From Trichomonas tenax (taxonomy: Eukaryota > Parabasalia > Trichomonadida > Trichomonadidae), in NCBI GenBank assembly GCA_023091735.1, contig JALKBU010000147.1, forward strand, positions 1 to 64,000: a DNA stretch of 64,000 bases, in the 5' to 3' direction. Under the pieces are notes generated by a model. It searched no databases, was not told the origin of the DNA, and saw only the letters and a program-made list of their open reading frames with translations. Positions 62,709 to 64,000 of the stretch are shown here, in pieces. Both the position numbers and the translations under genes were made by a program. Position 1 is the first letter of the stretch. Each line of letters opens with the position of its first letter.

Positions 62709-63029
62709 ATGTCGAGACCTTCAAAACCGAGCGTCCCGTCGAATATTCAGGCCCTGATTCGCGCGAACAACCTCCACGCGGAGGCCGTTGAACAGGCAAA
62801 GATCAATCTTTCAAAAGCAAACGAAACTAAATTCCGTGAATCTCACGCAAGTTATATTCGCAACGCAGAAGTTAGAAGAAACGCTAAACTCAGCCACCAG
62901 GAGGAGATTTTAGCGCACGCAGACCTTATAACAGATAGAAGAGCGCGAATAGCACAACAATTCGCCGAAGATAAGGAGGAATGGGCCAGAGAATTACAAG
63001 CTAGAGGTTTAACTTTCCAAAAGAATTAA
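62709..63029 (+). CDS. Small helical protein, probable CFAP141-like microtubule inner protein
   Basis: 106 residues from the ATG at 62709; an in-frame ATG ten codons upstream (62679) adds a hydrophobic stretch (FVKLYVIKI) that suits the family less well. The protein is one long amphipathic helix set (NLHAEAVEQAKINLSKANE, AEVRRNAKLSHQEEILAHAD) ending AEDKEEWARELQARGLTF. A final E-x4-EL-x3-GL-x-F element is typical of short axonemal proteins such as CFAP141. This suits a flagellated trichomonad. Codons are markedly more GC-rich than the surroundings. Its stop overlaps that of the convergent gene. Confidence 0.55.
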   Translation: MSRPSKPSVPSNIQALIRANNLHAEAVEQAKINLSKANETKFRESHASYIRNAEVRRNAKLSHQEEILAHADLITDRRARIAQQFAEDKEEWARELQARGLTFQKN

Positions 63030-64000
63030 ATATCATATTTATTTGCTATGTCATCATAATTTTTGATAAAAATTCGAATTGAATTTCTTAATAATTCTTT
63101 TTCAAGCGAAGAAACATCATCAATCAACTCATCAAACAGCTCTGACTTTATCAAACTTATAATATATTCTTCATTGTGATGAAAATCTAAGATATCAATA
63201 ATTTTGTTAAGGTAATAACATGTTGTCTCATATGATATACATTGTGTTTGGACACCTAAGTATATTAATTCTAAGCATGTGTTAAAACATTCAATACTAA
63301 TATCTTCTGTAATTAAATCAATTAATATACGAAAAATAATGACAGAAAACTGAGATTTTGCATACATATTTGCTATTGGAAATAGTTCTTGAATCAAATC
63401 TAAATATTTGTAACAATTTTCTTGATTCAAATCTTCGCATCTGAATATCATTGTTATAATATTCCCAATGTTATCGAGGACAATCTGAGAATTATCTTTT
63501 TGGACAAATATAAGGTCATGATAGAATGGATAAGGCAAATAAATTCTATTTTCTTTGTTTCTCAATAATAAAGCAATGCACACTTTTGGAATATACTCAA
63601 ATTTCGCTGTGTCATTACTATTGAATATGTTTATAAGGATATTATTTTCACTTGGACAATTTTTAAAATAATCGAAGAAAAGATTTTCATTGAATGTGAT
63701 TGATGTGATGAAATTGATCAAAATTGAACATATGCATTCTATTATAACCGTGTTCACTGGATTTGAACACGAAATGATATTTAAAAATAATTCTTGGAAT
63801 TCTGGTGTTTTGTCGTCAACAGATATATAATACAATCCAACAAGACAATATGGAGCCATTTTATCATCATAGGGCCTTCTATTATATATATCAAGTAATC
63901 TTTCAAATCCAATTGCAAAATAAATGTCTTTGAACAAATCCATTCTTATAAATTGTTCCAAAAGACAAGTTACTAAATAATAATCGCCATTTGCTTCAAA
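63026..64000 (-). CDS. Helical-repeat (ARM/HEAT-like) protein, 5' end outside window
   Basis: The frame is open from the window edge (64000) to TAA at 63026-63028, at least 324 codons. No ATG is needed within the window, since a TTG at 63959 is only an internal Leu. Helix-pair content (FEANGDYYLVTCLLEQFIRM, CICSILINFITSITFNENLF, NIGNIITMIFRCEDLN) resembles the 17071-18582 protein, and both end in an acidic helical segment. Function unknown; scaffold role likely. Confidence 0.8.
   Translation of the reverse strand, partial: FEANGDYYLVTCLLEQFIRMDLFKDIYFAIGFERLLDIYNRRPYDDKMAPYCLVGLYYISVDDKTPEFQELFLNIISCSNPVNTVIIECICSILINFITSITFNENLFFDYFKNCPSENNILINIFNSNDTAKFEYIPKVCIALLLRNKENRIYLPYPFYHDLIFVQKDNSQIVLDNIGNIITMIFRCEDLNQENCYKYLDLIQELFPIANMYAKSQFSVIIFRILIDLITEDISIECFNTCLELIYLGVQTQCISYETTCYYLNKIIDILDFHHNEEYIISLIKSELFDELIDDVSSLEKELLRNSIRIFIKNYDDIANKYDI

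Overview
The window is AT-rich nuclear DNA from a parabasalid protist, most likely a trichomonad (Trichomonas or Tritrichomonas; I cannot separate them from sequence alone). The evidence is: apparently intronless genes; DUF3447/ankyrin genes of the type massively expanded in trichomonads; a C2 protein with a Pro/Gln-rich tail; and, just upstream of several ATGs, short TCA(C/T)(A/T) sites that match the trichomonad initiator (Inr). No rRNA, tRNA, CRISPR array or virus-like gene was recognised.

Layout. 1-6.9 kb: a DUF3447 pseudogene, two reverse-strand coiled-coil proteins, and a divergent pair of broken cysteine-rich surface-protein genes. 7.2-16.8 kb: a Rab GTPase, a tandem pair of broken genes of an unrecognised family, an LRR/coiled-coil protein, a gene-poor tract with coding fossils, and a large type I membrane surface glycoprotein. 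17-23.8 kb: a helical-repeat protein, a 3.1 kb gene-poor tract, a C2 protein and the proteasome ubiquitin receptor Rpn10. 24.6-28.9 kb: a rearranged cluster in which DUF3447/ankyrin pieces alternate with pieces of Rab GTPases. 29.4-41.3 kb: housekeeping genes (Asterix-like PAT-complex subunit, Get4, RuvB-like 2, HAD phosphatase, PDI-like membrane thioredoxin, class I S1/P1 nuclease), small membrane proteins, a 361 bp MITE-like element and a surface-protein pseudogene. 43-53 kb: a small unknown protein, a 2632-residue BEACH-domain protein and a four-TM reticulon-like protein. 53-64 kb: more surface-protein copies and fragments around a pecanex-like protein, a 1.83 kb TTAA-flanked inverted-repeat element, a probable ciliary microtubule inner protein, and a helical-repeat gene cut by the window edge.

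How the genes fit together. Several housekeeping genes act on ER membrane proteins and trafficking: Get4 (tail-anchored insertion), Asterix-like (multipass chaperone), a PDI-like thioredoxin, a reticulon-like protein, a Rab and a BEACH protein. This is a theme, not an operon; genes are transcribed singly from short intergenic spacers. Around them lie decaying multigene families (DUF3447/ankyrin, cysteine-rich beta-helix-like surface proteins, Rab copies).

Non-coding signals of most interest: about eight G-runs spaced about 21 nt apart in a divergent promoter; a palindrome-like TGACATGTAAA motif found repeatedly and only between genes; a MITE carrying that motif with an internal 21-bp minisatellite; and a TTAA-flanked terminal-inverted-repeat element that may hold a captured gene fragment. 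Starts were moved to the first plausible ATG wherever an open frame only opened with TTG or GTG.
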